DNA of 11,529 nucleotides from Cellvibrionaceae bacterium (GTDB lineage: Bacteria; Pseudomonadota; Gammaproteobacteria; Pseudomonadales; Cellvibrionaceae): contig JAGKXA010000256.1 in the NCBI GenBank assembly GCA_021151615.1, forward strand, positions 1-11,529, in the 5' to 3' direction. The notes under the pieces were generated by a model. It searched no databases, had not been told where the DNA came from, and saw nothing but the letters and a program-made list of their open reading frames with translations. Below, piece after piece: positions 1 through 7,341 of this stretch. Position 1 is the stretch's first letter. Each line of letters begins with the position of its first letter. A program made the position numbers and the translations under genes.

Positions 1-1605
1 CACGAAGAATTCGACCCGCTGGAGATGGACCGCTACTCACAATTGCAGCAGCTGTCGCGCTCGCTGATCGAGTCCGCGTCTGACTTGATGGACCTGAAAT
101 ACACCCTCGCGGATAAAACCCGCGATACCGAAACCCTGCTGCTGCAACAGTCGCGGATTAACACCGACCTGCAGGAAGGCCTGATGCGTTCGCGCATGGT
201 GCCCTTCTCCCGCCTAGTACCCCGCTTGCGCCGTATCGTCCGTCAGGCGGCGACTGAGCTGGGCAAAGAGGTCGATTTCGAACTGGATAACGTCGAAGGT
301 GAACTGGATCGTACCGTTCTGGAACGTATGGTGGCACCGCTCGAACACATGCTGCGTAACGCCGTGGATCACGGTATTGAAATGCCGGATGAGCGTATCG
401 CCGCAGGTAAAAATCCTAATGGCCGTATCCTGCTCACCCTGGGTCGTGAGGGCGGCGATGTAATCCTGCGCCTGGTCGATGATGGACGCGGCATCAACCT
501 CAAACGCGTGCGCGAAAAAGCGATTGAACGCGGTTTGATGGCGGCCGATGCGCAGCTTGCTGATCAGGATGTCATTCAATTTATCCTGCACGCCGGCTTC
601 AGTACCGCCGAGAAGGTCACCCAGATTTCTGGCCGCGGTGTGGGCATGGACGTGGTGCACTCCGAAATCAAACAACTCGGCGGCGCCATGTTTATCGACT
701 CCAACTGGGGTACCGGTACCGAATTCACTATCCGCCTACCCTTTACCGTATCGGTGAACCGCGCGCTGATGGTACAGATCGGCGACGATCTCTACGCGAT
801 CCCGCTCAACACCATCGAAGGTATTGTGCGCGTCAGCCCCTTCGAGCTGGAGCATTATTATCAAGACGAAAACGCCCGCTTCGACTACGCTGGCGAGCAG
901 TATCTGGTGCGCTACCTGGGTAACCTCCTGGATTCCGCCGCCCAACCCAAACTGGACGGCCAATTGCTGCCACTGCCAGTGGTATTGGTGCGCAGCACCG
1001 AGCATACGGTGGCATTGCAGGTAGATCGCCTGTTAGGCTCACGTGAAATTGTAGTGAAGACCCTGGGTGCCCAATTCAGTGCAGTGCGCGGTGTATCCGG
1101 CGCCACCGTAATGGGTGACGGTAACGTGGTGGTGATTCTGGATCTGCATGCCATGATCCGCGAGCAGCTAGCCCTGGGGCAGCACGCTATCCAATTGGAA
1201 CCACTTAAGGTATTGCCAGTTGCCGAAGAAGACCAAAGCGAAAAAACCATTATGGTGGTGGACGACTCGGTAACCGTACGTAAGGTAACCGGCCGCTTCC
1301 TGGAACGCGAAGGCTTCCGCGTGATCGCCGCCAAAGACGGGGTGGAAGCGCTGCAGTTGCTGCAAGACCACATCCCGGATGTGATGCTGCTGGATATCGA
1401 AATGCCACGCATGGACGGTTTCGAGGTTGCCAAAAACGTACGTACCAGTTCGCGCCTGAAGGATTTGCCGATCATCATGATTACCTCGCGTACCGGTGAA
1501 AAACACCGCGAGCGCGCGTTTAGTCTGGGCGTGAACAAGTACATGGGTAAACCCTATCAGGAGGATCTGCTGCTCACCAATATCCACGAGCTGCTGAAAA
1601 AATAA
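1..1605 (+). CDS. chpA: ChpA-like hybrid chemotaxis histidine kinase, C-terminal part (5' partial)
   Basis: The reading frame is open from base 1, so only the last 534 residues of a much larger CheA-type kinase are present. In order, numbering from base 1: a dimerisation-like helical region with the SRMVPFSRLVPRL stretch; an ATPase domain with an N box (H116, N120, DHG), a G1 box DDGRG at 160-164 and a G2 box GRGVG at 211-215; a CheW-like coupling domain about 240-380; and a receiver domain from about 413 with the acidic pair D421-D422 and the phospho-acceptor D465 in LLDIEMPRMDG. In Pseudomonas, ChpA is the kinase of the Pil-Chp system that controls type IV pilus twitching and surface-dependent cAMP. 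The phosphotransfer domains would lie upstream of the window. The next gene starts 9 bases after the stop, so it is an operon. The ChpA assignment rests on domain order and on the chpB-chpC neighbours; a generic CheA hybrid is the alternative. Confidence 0.9.
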   Translation, partial: HEEFDPLEMDRYSQLQQLSRSLIESASDLMDLKYTLADKTRDTETLLLQQSRINTDLQEGLMRSRMVPFSRLVPRLRRIVRQAATELGKEVDFELDNVEGELDRTVLERMVAPLEHMLRNAVDHGIEMPDERIAAGKNPNGRILLTLGREGGDVILRLVDDGRGINLKRVREKAIERGLMAADAQLADQDVIQFILHAGFSTAEKVTQISGRGVGMDVVHSEIKQLGGAMFIDSNWGTGTEFTIRLPFTVSVNRALMVQIGDDLYAIPLNTIEGIVRVSPFELEHYYQDENARFDYAGEQYLVRYLGNLLDSAAQPKLDGQLLPLPVVLVRSTEHTVALQVDRLLGSREIVVKTLGAQFSAVRGVSGATVMGDGNVVVILDLHAMIREQLALGQHAIQLEPLKVLPVAEEDQSEKTIMVVDDSVTVRKVTGRFLEREGFRVIAAKDGVEALQLLQDHIPDVMLLDIEMPRMDGFEVAKNVRTSSRLKDLPIIMITSRTGEKHRERAFSLGVNKYMGKPYQEDLLLTNIHELLKK

Positions 1606-1614
1606 GGCGCCGCC

Positions 1615-2583
1615 ATGCTTCGCCTGGGAATACTGGTGGATAACCCAGCCAAGCAACAGGTTCTGGCGCAGTTGATTGCCAAATCCGGCCATAAGCTGGC
1701 GCATCAACTGCTCTTGGGCCACGCCCGGGAGCTGGTAGATGATGAAAATCTGGACGCCTGGCTGGTGGACGTGGCCGAAGACTATGCCGATGAGCAACAG
1801 CTACTGGAAAACCTGTTCAGCCGCAGCCGCATCCCGGTCATTCTGAGTGATAGCAGCGAATTTACCGCTGGGTCAGAAGAGCACAGCGCCTGGCTAAGAC
1901 GCACCAGCCTGCGCCTGCAACGCTTGCGCGGCGACATCAATCTGCAGCAGGCCGAGCCAGCGCAAGAGCTGTGGGTACTGGCTGCCTCTACCGGCGGCCC
2001 CGCCGCGGTAAAGCGATTTTTAGCGGCATTGCCCGGTGATCTGGGTATCGCCTTTTTGTATGTACAACACATAGATGCCAATCAGGCCGTGACCCTGAAC
2101 CGCATGATGACCAACGCGGGCAGTTACCCGGCATTGGTTGCCAGCCAGGGGCTAGTGCTGGAGGCCAACAGCCTGACGCTGATTACCGCCAAAGATCCGG
2201 TAGAGCTACTCGGCAATGGCACCCTGATGGTCAACTATGGTCAAGCCTGGAAAGGCGATTACGCCCCTTCCATTGACCAGGTTGCGGCCAATGCGGCGCA
2301 GATTTATCGCGAACGCAGTGGTTTGATTATCTTTACCGGAATGGGCGATGATGGCGCCGCCAGTTGTCGCATCATGAAACAGGTCGGCGGGCAAGTCTGG
2401 GTACAAAGGCCGGACGATTGCACCAGCGATTCCATGCCAGTATCCGCCCTGGCCACCGGTTGTGTTGGATTATCGGGCACACCGGAATATCTGGCTAAAG
2501 CCTTGGCAAAACTGGTTGCCAAGCATCGCCTGACACGCGGTACCCGAGCACCCATCAGGGTTATTAAGAACGCAGCGCCCTAA
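1615..2583 (+). CDS. chpB: ChpB-like protein-glutamate methylesterase (CheB family)
   Basis: 322 residues. The C-terminal half is a CheB methylesterase domain: the nucleophile is S125 in AASTGGP, the catalytic histidine is H152 in VQHID, and the acid is D246 in FTGMGDDGA, matching the Ser-His-Asp triad of enterobacterial CheB. The enzyme would remove methyl groups from the Chp system's receptor (PilJ in Pseudomonas), resetting its sensitivity. The first 110 residues resemble a receiver fold only loosely. D52 in WLVDVAED sits where the phospho-acceptor strand would be, but the usual N-terminal acidic pair is poor, so phosphorylation control is uncertain. The start is ATG just after chpA, with a GGCG-rich spacer rather than a strong ribosome binding site, which suggests translational coupling. 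The next gene, chpC, follows after 47 bases. Confidence 0.9.
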   Translation: MLRLGILVDNPAKQQVLAQLIAKSGHKLAHQLLLGHARELVDDENLDAWLVDVAEDYADEQQLLENLFSRSRIPVILSDSSEFTAGSEEHSAWLRRTSLRLQRLRGDINLQQAEPAQELWVLAASTGGPAAVKRFLAALPGDLGIAFLYVQHIDANQAVTLNRMMTNAGSYPALVASQGLVLEANSLTLITAKDPVELLGNGTLMVNYGQAWKGDYAPSIDQVAANAAQIYRERSGLIIFTGMGDDGAASCRIMKQVGGQVWVQRPDDCTSDSMPVSALATGCVGLSGTPEYLAKALAKLVAKHRLTRGTRAPIRVIKNAAP

Positions 2584-2630
2584 ATCGTCGCTACAACAAT
2601 TGCAGATACAGAACAAACACAGGAAACACC

Positions 2631-3116
2631 ATGAGAGCGCCCCAACGCATAGAAAAGAAAATCGAAGAAGTGGCGAGCCTGCTAATTCCACTGCAAGGGC
2701 GCATGCTGCTGGCACCCAACGTCACTGTGGCTGAAATCGTTCCTGTGTCCCAGGTAGTTCCCGTGCAAGACGCCCCGGCCTGGTACCTGGGCAACTGTAG
2801 CTGGCGCGAACAAACCATTCCCCTGCTCTCCTTTGAAGTGATGAATGGCGAGGAAAAACCGGGTGTCGTTAACCGCTCCCGCTTTGCGGTCATCAACACC
2901 ACCGGGCAACATGACGCCCTGCCCTTTATCGCCATCCTTACCCAGGGCCTGCCGCGTTTGGCACGCGTGACCGAAGAAGAAATTACTGAGCGCGAAGACG
3001 CCGATAAAAAACCGTTCGAATTAATGCATGTCAGTTGGGCCGGTGAAGAAGCGATAATTCCCGATGTGGAAGCCATGGAGCGCGCCTTCCTCGATTATCT
3101 GCATTTAGATAACTAG
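2631..3116 (+). CDS. chpC: ChpC-like CheW-domain coupling protein
   Basis: 161 residues with a single CheW-like domain spanning nearly the whole length. Typical blocks are visible: an LLIPLQGRMLLAPNVTVAEIV segment early, the WYLGNCSWREQTIPLLSFE strand pair in the middle, and a late FIAILTQGLPRLARV segment. In Pseudomonas, ChpC is a second adaptor, beside PilI, linking receptors to the ChpA kinase. There is a clear ribosome binding site (AGGAAA, about 2621-2626) just before the ATG. The gene is third in the chpA-chpB-chpC order, which is the main reason for naming it ChpC rather than another CheW-like protein. The chpD and chpE genes that follow in Pseudomonas aeruginosa are not found here; an FKBP gene comes next. 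Confidence 0.85.
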   Translation: MRAPQRIEKKIEEVASLLIPLQGRMLLAPNVTVAEIVPVSQVVPVQDAPAWYLGNCSWREQTIPLLSFEVMNGEEKPGVVNRSRFAVINTTGQHDALPFIAILTQGLPRLARVTEEEITEREDADKKPFELMHVSWAGEEAIIPDVEAMERAFLDYLHLDN

Positions 3117-3137
3117 GCCACACCTCGACAACCCACT

Positions 3138-3485
3138 ATGTCTAACTCCCCCGAACTCATTGTCGAGGACCTCATCCCCGGCACCGGCAAAGCCGTTGTC
3201 AAAGGCGCCCTTATCACTACCCACTATACCGGCTGGCTCGAAGACGGCACCGAATTCGATTCCTCCCACCGCAAAGGTAAACCCTTCCAATGCGTAATCG
3301 GCACCGGCCGCGTCATCAAAGGCTGGGATCAAGGATTAATGGGTATGCAAGTCGGCGGCAAACGCAAACTCCAGGTCCCCGCACACCTTGCCTACGGCGA
3401 ACGCCAGATCGGAGCGCTGATCAAACCCAATTCGAATTTGGTGTTTGAAATTGAATTATTGGAAGTTTTAACTCGGGATGATTAA
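3138..3485 (+). CDS. FKBP-type peptidyl-prolyl cis-trans isomerase
   Basis: 115 residues forming one complete FKBP domain with no signal peptide or dimerisation extension, so it is probably cytoplasmic. The ligand-pocket residues of FKBP12 have counterparts here: Y30 (HYTGWLEDG), D41 (EFDSS), W63 (VIKGWDQGL) and Y86 (LAYGE). The end FEIELLEV is the usual last strand. It would catalyse cis-trans isomerisation of X-Pro bonds during folding. The ATG at 3138 lies 21 bases after chpC with no good ribosome binding site, so it may be translated by read-through from the chp operon. A role in the Chp pathway is not implied by its fold. The family call is secure; the cellular substrate is unknown. Confidence 0.92.
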   Translation: MSNSPELIVEDLIPGTGKAVVKGALITTHYTGWLEDGTEFDSSHRKGKPFQCVIGTGRVIKGWDQGLMGMQVGGKRKLQVPAHLAYGERQIGALIKPNSNLVFEIELLEVLTRDD

Positions 3486-3492
3486 CCCCGCA

Positions 3493-3501
3493 TCACGTAA
3501 C
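3493..3501 (+). promoter_or_regulatory. Extra half-site matching the Rrf2 operator arm
   Basis: TCACGTAAC at this place repeats nine of the ten bases of the left arm of the palindrome at 3538-3564, in the same orientation and 46 bases upstream. It lies just after the FKBP stop codon. This may be an auxiliary contact site for the regulator encoded downstream; chance cannot be excluded for nine bases. Confidence 0.35.
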
Positions 3502-3537
3502 AATAAAAGTTGCATAACTCGATTTCATAGATTACCT

Positions 3538-3564
3538 TTCACGTAACAAATTTAGTTACGTGAA
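3538..3564. promoter_or_regulatory. Perfect inverted repeat, candidate operator of the Rrf2-oxidoreductase unit
   Basis: The left arm TTCACGTAAC (3538-3547) and right arm GTTACGTGAA (3555-3564) are exact reverse complements, separated by the seven bases AAATTTA. The site ends 34 bases before the start codon of the Rrf2 gene. That position and the roughly 27-bp size fit a dimeric winged-helix repressor binding near its own promoter. Autoregulation is inferred from position; Rrf2 proteins commonly regulate their own or adjacent genes. No convincing -35/-10 pair could be fixed, though a TTGCAT at 3510-3515 is a possible -35. Confidence 0.6.
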
Positions 3565-3598
3565 TTTGGCTGCGTTGCAGCCGAACCAGAGGTGATCC

Positions 3599-4087
3599 AT
3601 GAAACGCGATTCCAGACTCTCGGGCGTGCTGCACGTCCTCCTGCATATGGCCGAAGTGGGAGCGCCCATGACCTCGGACGCCTTGGCGCAGATGATGAAG
3701 ACCAATCCGGTGGTGATTCGCCGGGTGCTGGCGGGTTTGCGCGAGCACCAGTTGGTCTGCTCGGAAAAAGGCCACGGCGGCGGTTGGAAGCTGTGCCGCG
3801 ATTTGGAAAGCATCACCCTCTTCGATATCTATCAAGCGCTGGATCAACCCACCTTGCTCGCCATGGGCAACCGCACCGAAGCGCCCGGCTGTTTGGTGGA
3901 AGAGGCGGTCAACAACGCGCTCAACAGCGCCTTTGCCGATGCCGAAGCCCTGCTGCTGGCGCGCTTTCGCGCCGTCACCCTCGCCCAGCTCAGCGCCGAT
4001 TTCCACCAGCGCATGCAAGTGCGCGGCTTCTCCGGCACCCACGACCACAGCATCTTCCCCCCAGAATCCAGCAGCACCGAGGACTAA
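3599..4087 (+). CDS. Rrf2-family transcriptional regulator
   Basis: 162 residues. The N-terminal winged helix is clear: a recognition-helix region about 25-50 (MTSDALAQMM, NPVVIRRVLAGLR) and a wing KGHGGGWKL at 57-65. A long helix rich in Ala and Leu (about 101-125) is the expected dimer helix. Cysteines are at 54, 66 and 98. The three-cysteine cluster that binds a [2Fe-2S] centre in IscR and NsrR is absent, with only C98 near that position, so this is more like the cluster-free YwnA/CymR type and may sense thiol state or a small molecule (inference). The ATG at 3599 has a strong ribosome binding site AGAGGTGA (3588-3595). The flavoprotein gene starts three bases after the stop, so both form one operon, probably controlled by the palindrome upstream. 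Confidence 0.88.
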   Translation: MKRDSRLSGVLHVLLHMAEVGAPMTSDALAQMMKTNPVVIRRVLAGLREHQLVCSEKGHGGGWKLCRDLESITLFDIYQALDQPTLLAMGNRTEAPGCLVEEAVNNALNSAFADAEALLLARFRAVTLAQLSADFHQRMQVRGFSGTHDHSIFPPESSSTED

Positions 4088-4090
4088 ACC

Positions 4091-4993
4091 ATGAATCATT
4101 CCTACGATGTGATCGTCATTGGCGGCAGCTACGCCGGTATGGCCGCCGCCCTGCAAATCGCCCGCGGTCGCCGCCAGATACTGGTGATCGATGGCGGTCT
4201 ACGCCGCAACCGCTTCGCCGCCCGCTCGCACGGGTTTCTCGGGCAGGATGGCAAATCCCCCGCCGCCATTGCCGAGGATGCCAAGGCGCAACTGCTGGAA
4301 TATCCCAACCTGACCTGGTTGCAAGCCATGGTCGATGCAGTAGAAAACACCGCCGCCGGTTTCGCTGTAACCACGCGCGACCAGCAAACCCTGAGCGCCA
4401 AGCGCTTGATACTCGCCACCGGCGTCACCGACCATCTCCCCGCCATCACCGGCATTCAGGATCGCTGGGGCACCAGCGTATTCCACTGCCCCTACTGTCA
4501 CGGCTACGAACTGAACCAAGGCCCACTCGGCGTACTCGCCACCAGCGAAGCAGCCTTTCACCAAGCCATGTTGATTCCCGACTGGGGCCCAACCACCCTG
4601 TTCACCAATAACTGTTTCACACCCGACGATACCCAGCGCGCCCAACTCGCCGCGCGCGGCGTCACCATCGAAACCGAAAGTGTGACCGAAATTGCAGGCG
4701 AGCAACGGGCGGTAGTGAAATTGGCCAATGGGCGATTGGTTGAACTGGCAGGATTATTTGTCGCCTCCCTCACCCAGCCCTCCAACCGCATCGCTCAGGA
4801 TCTCGGCTGCGAGATCGCCGAAAGTCCCGTCGGCTTCTACGTCAAAACCGACGAATTCAAACAGACCTCCATCCCCGGCCTGTTTGCCTGCGGCGACCTG
4901 GCGCGTCCCATGGGCAGCGTGACCTTCGCCGTAGGCGACGGCGCCCTCGCCGGCTTCGCCGCACACCGCTCGCTGATCTTTGAAGGCCACTGA
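4091..4993 (+). CDS. Thioredoxin-reductase-like FAD-dependent dithiol/disulfide oxidoreductase
   Basis: 300 residues. The FAD-binding motif is GGSYAG (11-16) in VIVIGGSYAGMAAA, and the second FAD motif is ACGD with D269. A redox pair C133-P-Y-C136 followed by HGYE sits where thioredoxin reductase has CATC. The NADPH site looks lost: where thioredoxin reductase has the GGGxxA loop this protein has GVLATSEAA (147-155), and the HRR motif that binds the NADP phosphate is replaced by TLFTNN. This combination recalls the flavin dithiol oxidases of the GliT/HlmI type and their uncharacterised bacterial relatives, so oxidation of a small dithiol is a reasonable guess. An ordinary thioredoxin reductase is less likely. 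It is co-transcribed with the Rrf2 gene upstream. The substrate cannot be read from the sequence. Confidence 0.82.
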   Translation: MNHSYDVIVIGGSYAGMAAALQIARGRRQILVIDGGLRRNRFAARSHGFLGQDGKSPAAIAEDAKAQLLEYPNLTWLQAMVDAVENTAAGFAVTTRDQQTLSAKRLILATGVTDHLPAITGIQDRWGTSVFHCPYCHGYELNQGPLGVLATSEAAFHQAMLIPDWGPTTLFTNNCFTPDDTQRAQLAARGVTIETESVTEIAGEQRAVVKLANGRLVELAGLFVASLTQPSNRIAQDLGCEIAESPVGFYVKTDEFKQTSIPGLFACGDLARPMGSVTFAVGDGALAGFAAHRSLIFEGH

Positions 4994-5079
4994 CATTTCT
5001 TCGCGTGTAATGCGATGTATTTCTCAAAATCCTTGGCTATAGTAGAAACTTGTGCCAGAAGATGGAAAAGGAAATACGC

Positions 5080-5133
5080 ATGAATAACGACAGGATCTTA
5101 GCCACCGCACCCAAGGGGAAAACGCATGGCTAA
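5080..5133 (+). CDS. Possible 17-codon leader peptide ahead of the HNH pseudogene
   Basis: An ATG at 5080 preceded by AAAGGAAA (about 5067-5074) opens a 17-codon frame ending PKGKTHG. Its stop overlaps the start of the HNH remnant at 5126. The good ribosome binding site and overlap would fit translational coupling, but so short a frame may be chance or the remnant of a deleted gene. A TATAGT at 5038-5043 is a possible -10 element. No family is recognised. Confidence 0.2.
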   Translation: MNNDRILATAPKGKTHG

Positions 5134-5476
5134 AGATTGGCAACCCGATGAGCTATTGCTCACTCTGCATTTATATTGCCGAACGCCCTTCGGCAAATTG
5201 CACAACACCAATTCCGAGATAATTCAGCTCGCGCACGCTATTGGCCGCACGCCAAGCAAACCCCACCAACGGAATTGTGCTCTACGCACTTTACGATAAA
5301 GTCTTTAACCGTCACTTAATTTCGTTTGATGAAAATTTTAGGGTGGTGTTATCGGAGAAGATAAAAGCGCAAGCGAAGGATGAAATGGTGAAGATGTTTT
5401 TTTGGAGATTGCCGGGAAGGAGTTGGAAATGCCGTATAGGTTTAGTCTGGATACTAATACGATACGAAATCATTGA
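5126..5476 (+). pseudogene. Remnant of an HNH endonuclease gene (internal deletion plus frameshift)
   Basis: Three pieces in two frames add up to the two ends of one known protein type. The first piece, from ATG 5126, reads WQPDELLLTLHLYCRTPFGK and continues to GRTPS, the characteristic N-terminus of a family of roughly 300-residue HNH endonucleases. The second, from about 5259 in another frame, reads NPTNGIVLYALYDKVFNRHL then ISFDENFRVVLS, which is the family's region after the HNH core (usually NPRNGL, a histidine and FDRGLI). The third, back in the first frame from 5402, reads LEIAGKELEMPYRFSLD and ends at TGA 5474-5476. The core with its catalytic histidines is missing between the first two pieces (junction about 5250-5262). 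The second break lies in a run of seven T at 5397-5403, where one more T would restore the frame. The gene cannot make a working nuclease. The family is recalled from memory. Confidence 0.75.
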
Positions 5477-5505
5477 AATCAAATTAAAACGCAGAGTCCT
5501 CTTTG

Positions 5506-5509
5506 TGCC
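5506..5509. repeat. Target-site duplication TGCC, left copy
   Basis: TGCC directly abuts the left inverted repeat of the insertion sequence and recurs immediately after the right inverted repeat at 7091-7094. Duplications of this size are known in the IS1182 family. Four bases alone could match by chance, but the position next to both ends supports it. Confidence 0.7.
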
Positions 5510-5525
5510 GAGACTGTGTCAAAAC
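5510..5525 (+). repeat. IS left terminal inverted repeat
   Basis: GAGACTGTGTCAAAAC; pairs with the right end at 7075-7090 with one mismatch. Confidence 0.85.
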
Positions 5526-5616
5526 GCCTCCACAGCTCAAAACTATTTGTGCGGTAATTTTTTGAGAGTGAGGTAAACTTCACTACATTAATTTTCTCCA
5601 ACAAGGATTCGACGGG

Positions 5617-6903
5617 GTGACGCCAGCAGCTACAGGAAGGCCTTCCTATCATCCGGCTGTTCTTTTAAAACTTTACGTCTACGGTTACCTCAATAGAATA
5701 CAATCCAGTCGCAGGCTCGAACGTGAAGCGCAGCGCAATGTCGAATTGATGTGGTTGATTGGTCGCTTGGCACCAGATTTCAAAACTATCGCTAATTTCC
5801 GCAAAGACAATGGCAAGGCTATTCGCAAGGTCTGTAGCCAATTCGTTGTGATATGCAAAAACCTCAATCTATTTGCCGACACGCTTGTCACAGTTGATGG
5901 TAGTAAATTCAAGGCAGCCAACAATCGCGACAAAAATTTTACGAAGGGTAAAGTAGATTTACGGATGAAAGAAATTGAATCCAGCATCAATCAATATCTG
6001 AAAGATCTTGAAACAGCGGATCGCCATGAGCAGGAGATTAAGCAGCATCGCACGGTAAGGCTTCAGGAAAAAATTGCCAAGCTTAAAACGCAAATGAAAC
6101 AGCTGTCTGCAATTAAAGAGCAGCTCAATGATGCCCCGGATCACCAGATATCTTCAACTGATCCCGATGCTCGTTCAATGAGATCACGTGGCAGTGGTGT
6201 TGTTGGTTATAACGTGCAAACCGCAGTAGACAGCAAAAACCATTTGATTGTTGCTCATGAGGTGAGCAATGAAGCTAATGATCGTGACCAGCTATTTAAT
6301 ATGGCTAGCAAAGCCCGCGAAGCGATGGGTGTAGAGCAGCTCACCGTTATAGCTGACCGAGGTTATTTCAAAAATATTGAAATTCTGGCCTGTGACAATG
6401 CCAACATAAAAGCAATTGTTGCAAAAAGTGTGACTTCGAATGCGACAGCAGATGGGCGGTTTGGCAAAGACGACTTTATTTACGATGCAAAGGCTGATGT
6501 CTATCATTGTCCCGCAGGACAGCAACTTATCAGACGTATGACCACAATAGAGCGTGGAGGAACCATGCACAGGTACTGGACAACAGTTTGTAAAAATTGT
6601 CCATTAAAAAGCCAATGCACGCCAAGTAAGGAACGCCGTGTAACTCGCTGGGAAAATGAAGCCGTGTTAGATGAAATGCAAAAACGCCTTGATCAATTTC
6701 CAGCAGCGATGCGCATTCGACGAGAAACAGTTGAGCATCCCTATGGCACCATCAAGTCCTGGATGGGAGCACAACACTTTCAGATGAAGACGTTAAAACA
6801 TGTTTCCACGGAGATGAGTTTGCATGTGCTAGCGTATAACATGAAGCGTGTGATGAAAATTATTGGTATTGATTCATTAATAATGGCATTAGAGGCCAGA
6901 TAA
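5617..6903 (+). CDS. IS1182-family DDE transposase, apparently missing its N-terminus
   Basis: 428 residues from a GTG that has no convincing ribosome binding site. The DDE triad is visible: D94 in TVDGSKFKA, D247 in VIADRGYF and E373 in the R-x3-E-x6-K signature RETVEHPYGTIK. Between D94 and D247 lies a charged coiled-coil-like stretch (about 110-175) typical of this family, and a cysteine cluster (CPAG, CKNCPLKSQC) precedes the glutamate. Relatives begin with some 45-50 further residues before the PAATGRPSYHPAVLLKLY block. Here the frame runs upstream only through FLQQGFDGV to a stop at 5569-5571, and no other frame supplies the missing part. The 5' end was therefore probably lost by an internal deletion, and the product may be inactive. 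The comparison with relatives is from memory. Confidence 0.85.
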   Translation: MTPAATGRPSYHPAVLLKLYVYGYLNRIQSSRRLEREAQRNVELMWLIGRLAPDFKTIANFRKDNGKAIRKVCSQFVVICKNLNLFADTLVTVDGSKFKAANNRDKNFTKGKVDLRMKEIESSINQYLKDLETADRHEQEIKQHRTVRLQEKIAKLKTQMKQLSAIKEQLNDAPDHQISSTDPDARSMRSRGSGVVGYNVQTAVDSKNHLIVAHEVSNEANDRDQLFNMASKAREAMGVEQLTVIADRGYFKNIEILACDNANIKAIVAKSVTSNATADGRFGKDDFIYDAKADVYHCPAGQQLIRRMTTIERGGTMHRYWTTVCKNCPLKSQCTPSKERRVTRWENEAVLDEMQKRLDQFPAAMRIRRETVEHPYGTIKSWMGAQHFQMKTLKHVSTEMSLHVLAYNMKRVMKIIGIDSLIMALEAR

Positions 6904-6908
6904 GGCCT
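6893..6908 (+). terminator. Weak hairpin over the transposase stop codon
   Basis: AGGCC (6893-6897) and GGCCT (6904-6908) form a 5-bp stem with a six-base loop that contains the TAA stop, followed by only a short T run. It could be a weak terminator, but the stem is short. Confidence 0.2.
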
Positions 6909-7074
6909 TTAACGTTTTATACGGCGGATATTTGCAGTTGTATAAGGTCGATTTAGAAATAAAAAAAATTAAAAACGTCGTCCAAAAAAGTAATTACTAA
7001 ATTAGCCCCAACGCTAGCTTCTTTTGTTTAAATGGCTGCGCGAATAAAAAATTAATCATTGTGGGTATTTTTGG

Positions 7075-7090
7075 GTTTTTACACAGTCTC
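7075..7090 (-). repeat. IS right terminal inverted repeat
   Basis: Read on the minus strand this is GAGACTGTGTAAAAAC, differing from the left end at one position. Confidence 0.85.
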
Positions 7091-7094
7091 TGCC
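7091..7094. repeat. Target-site duplication TGCC, right copy
   Basis: Directly follows the right inverted repeat and matches the left copy at 5506-5509. Confidence 0.7.
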
Positions 7095-7341
7095 CGGTCA
7101 GTCATATGCTTGCAGTAACTAATTGAGGTTGTTTGTGCTATATAACTCCATAAGTAATTCAGCGTGGTAGTTAATTCTTTGATTTGCCACGAGATAAATT
7201 ATTGTGAGGCCATCTAATTTTTTGGAGTTAACGGTATTACACCACATTATTTGGGATAACGTTCTGTGGGTTATATAGTTGGTGCAATTCAATAAAATGT
7301 TAGACTAATAGTATTTCGCACACTTCAGAAGGAAGAATAAT
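7095..7341. other. AT-rich non-coding stretch before the TIR-like gene
   Basis: No open frame worth calling lies here on either strand. It contains small inverted repeats (CGTGG near 7164 against CCACG near 7188). A GTTAGAC at 7299-7305 fits the integron core-site consensus GTTRRRY; a matching left half was not found with confidence. Confidence 0.4.
7279..7306 (+). promoter_or_regulatory. Possible extended -10 promoter for the TIR-like gene
   Basis: TTGGTG (7279-7284) as -35 and TAGACT (7301-7306) as -10 are separated by 16 bases, with TGT directly before the -10 as an extended element. The distance to the start codon at 7342 is suitable. Each hexamer is only a partial match. Confidence 0.25.

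Larger units (their letters stand above)
5510..7090 (+). mobile_element. IS1182-family insertion sequence, 1581 bp
   Basis: The element is bounded by terminal inverted repeats that match in 15 of 16 bases and by a TGCC duplication outside each end. It contains one transposase gene in the + direction. About 107 bases precede the transposase frame and 187 AT-rich bases follow it (6904-7090), holding no gene that I can see. It lies 34 bases after the HNH remnant's stop and did not interrupt a recognisable gene. The intact ends mean it could still be moved if a working transposase were supplied in trans. Confidence 0.85.

Noticed and set aside
3592..4611. Long + strand open frame of 339 codons across the Rrf2 and flavoprotein genes
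   Set aside because: Its translation is dominated by Arg, Pro, His and Ser and matches nothing; it is an out-of-frame shadow of two GC-rich genes with clear families.
5241..5576. 111-codon frame starting with TTG as an independent small gene
   Set aside because: Its first half matches only the middle part of an HNH endonuclease and the rest after the T run is out of frame, so it belongs to the pseudogene.
7207..7305. A full attC site before the TIR-like gene, from ATCTAAT near 7212 to GTTAGAC at 7299-7305
   Set aside because: The right box fits the consensus, but the left box is off at the last base and the inner sequences do not pair convincingly.
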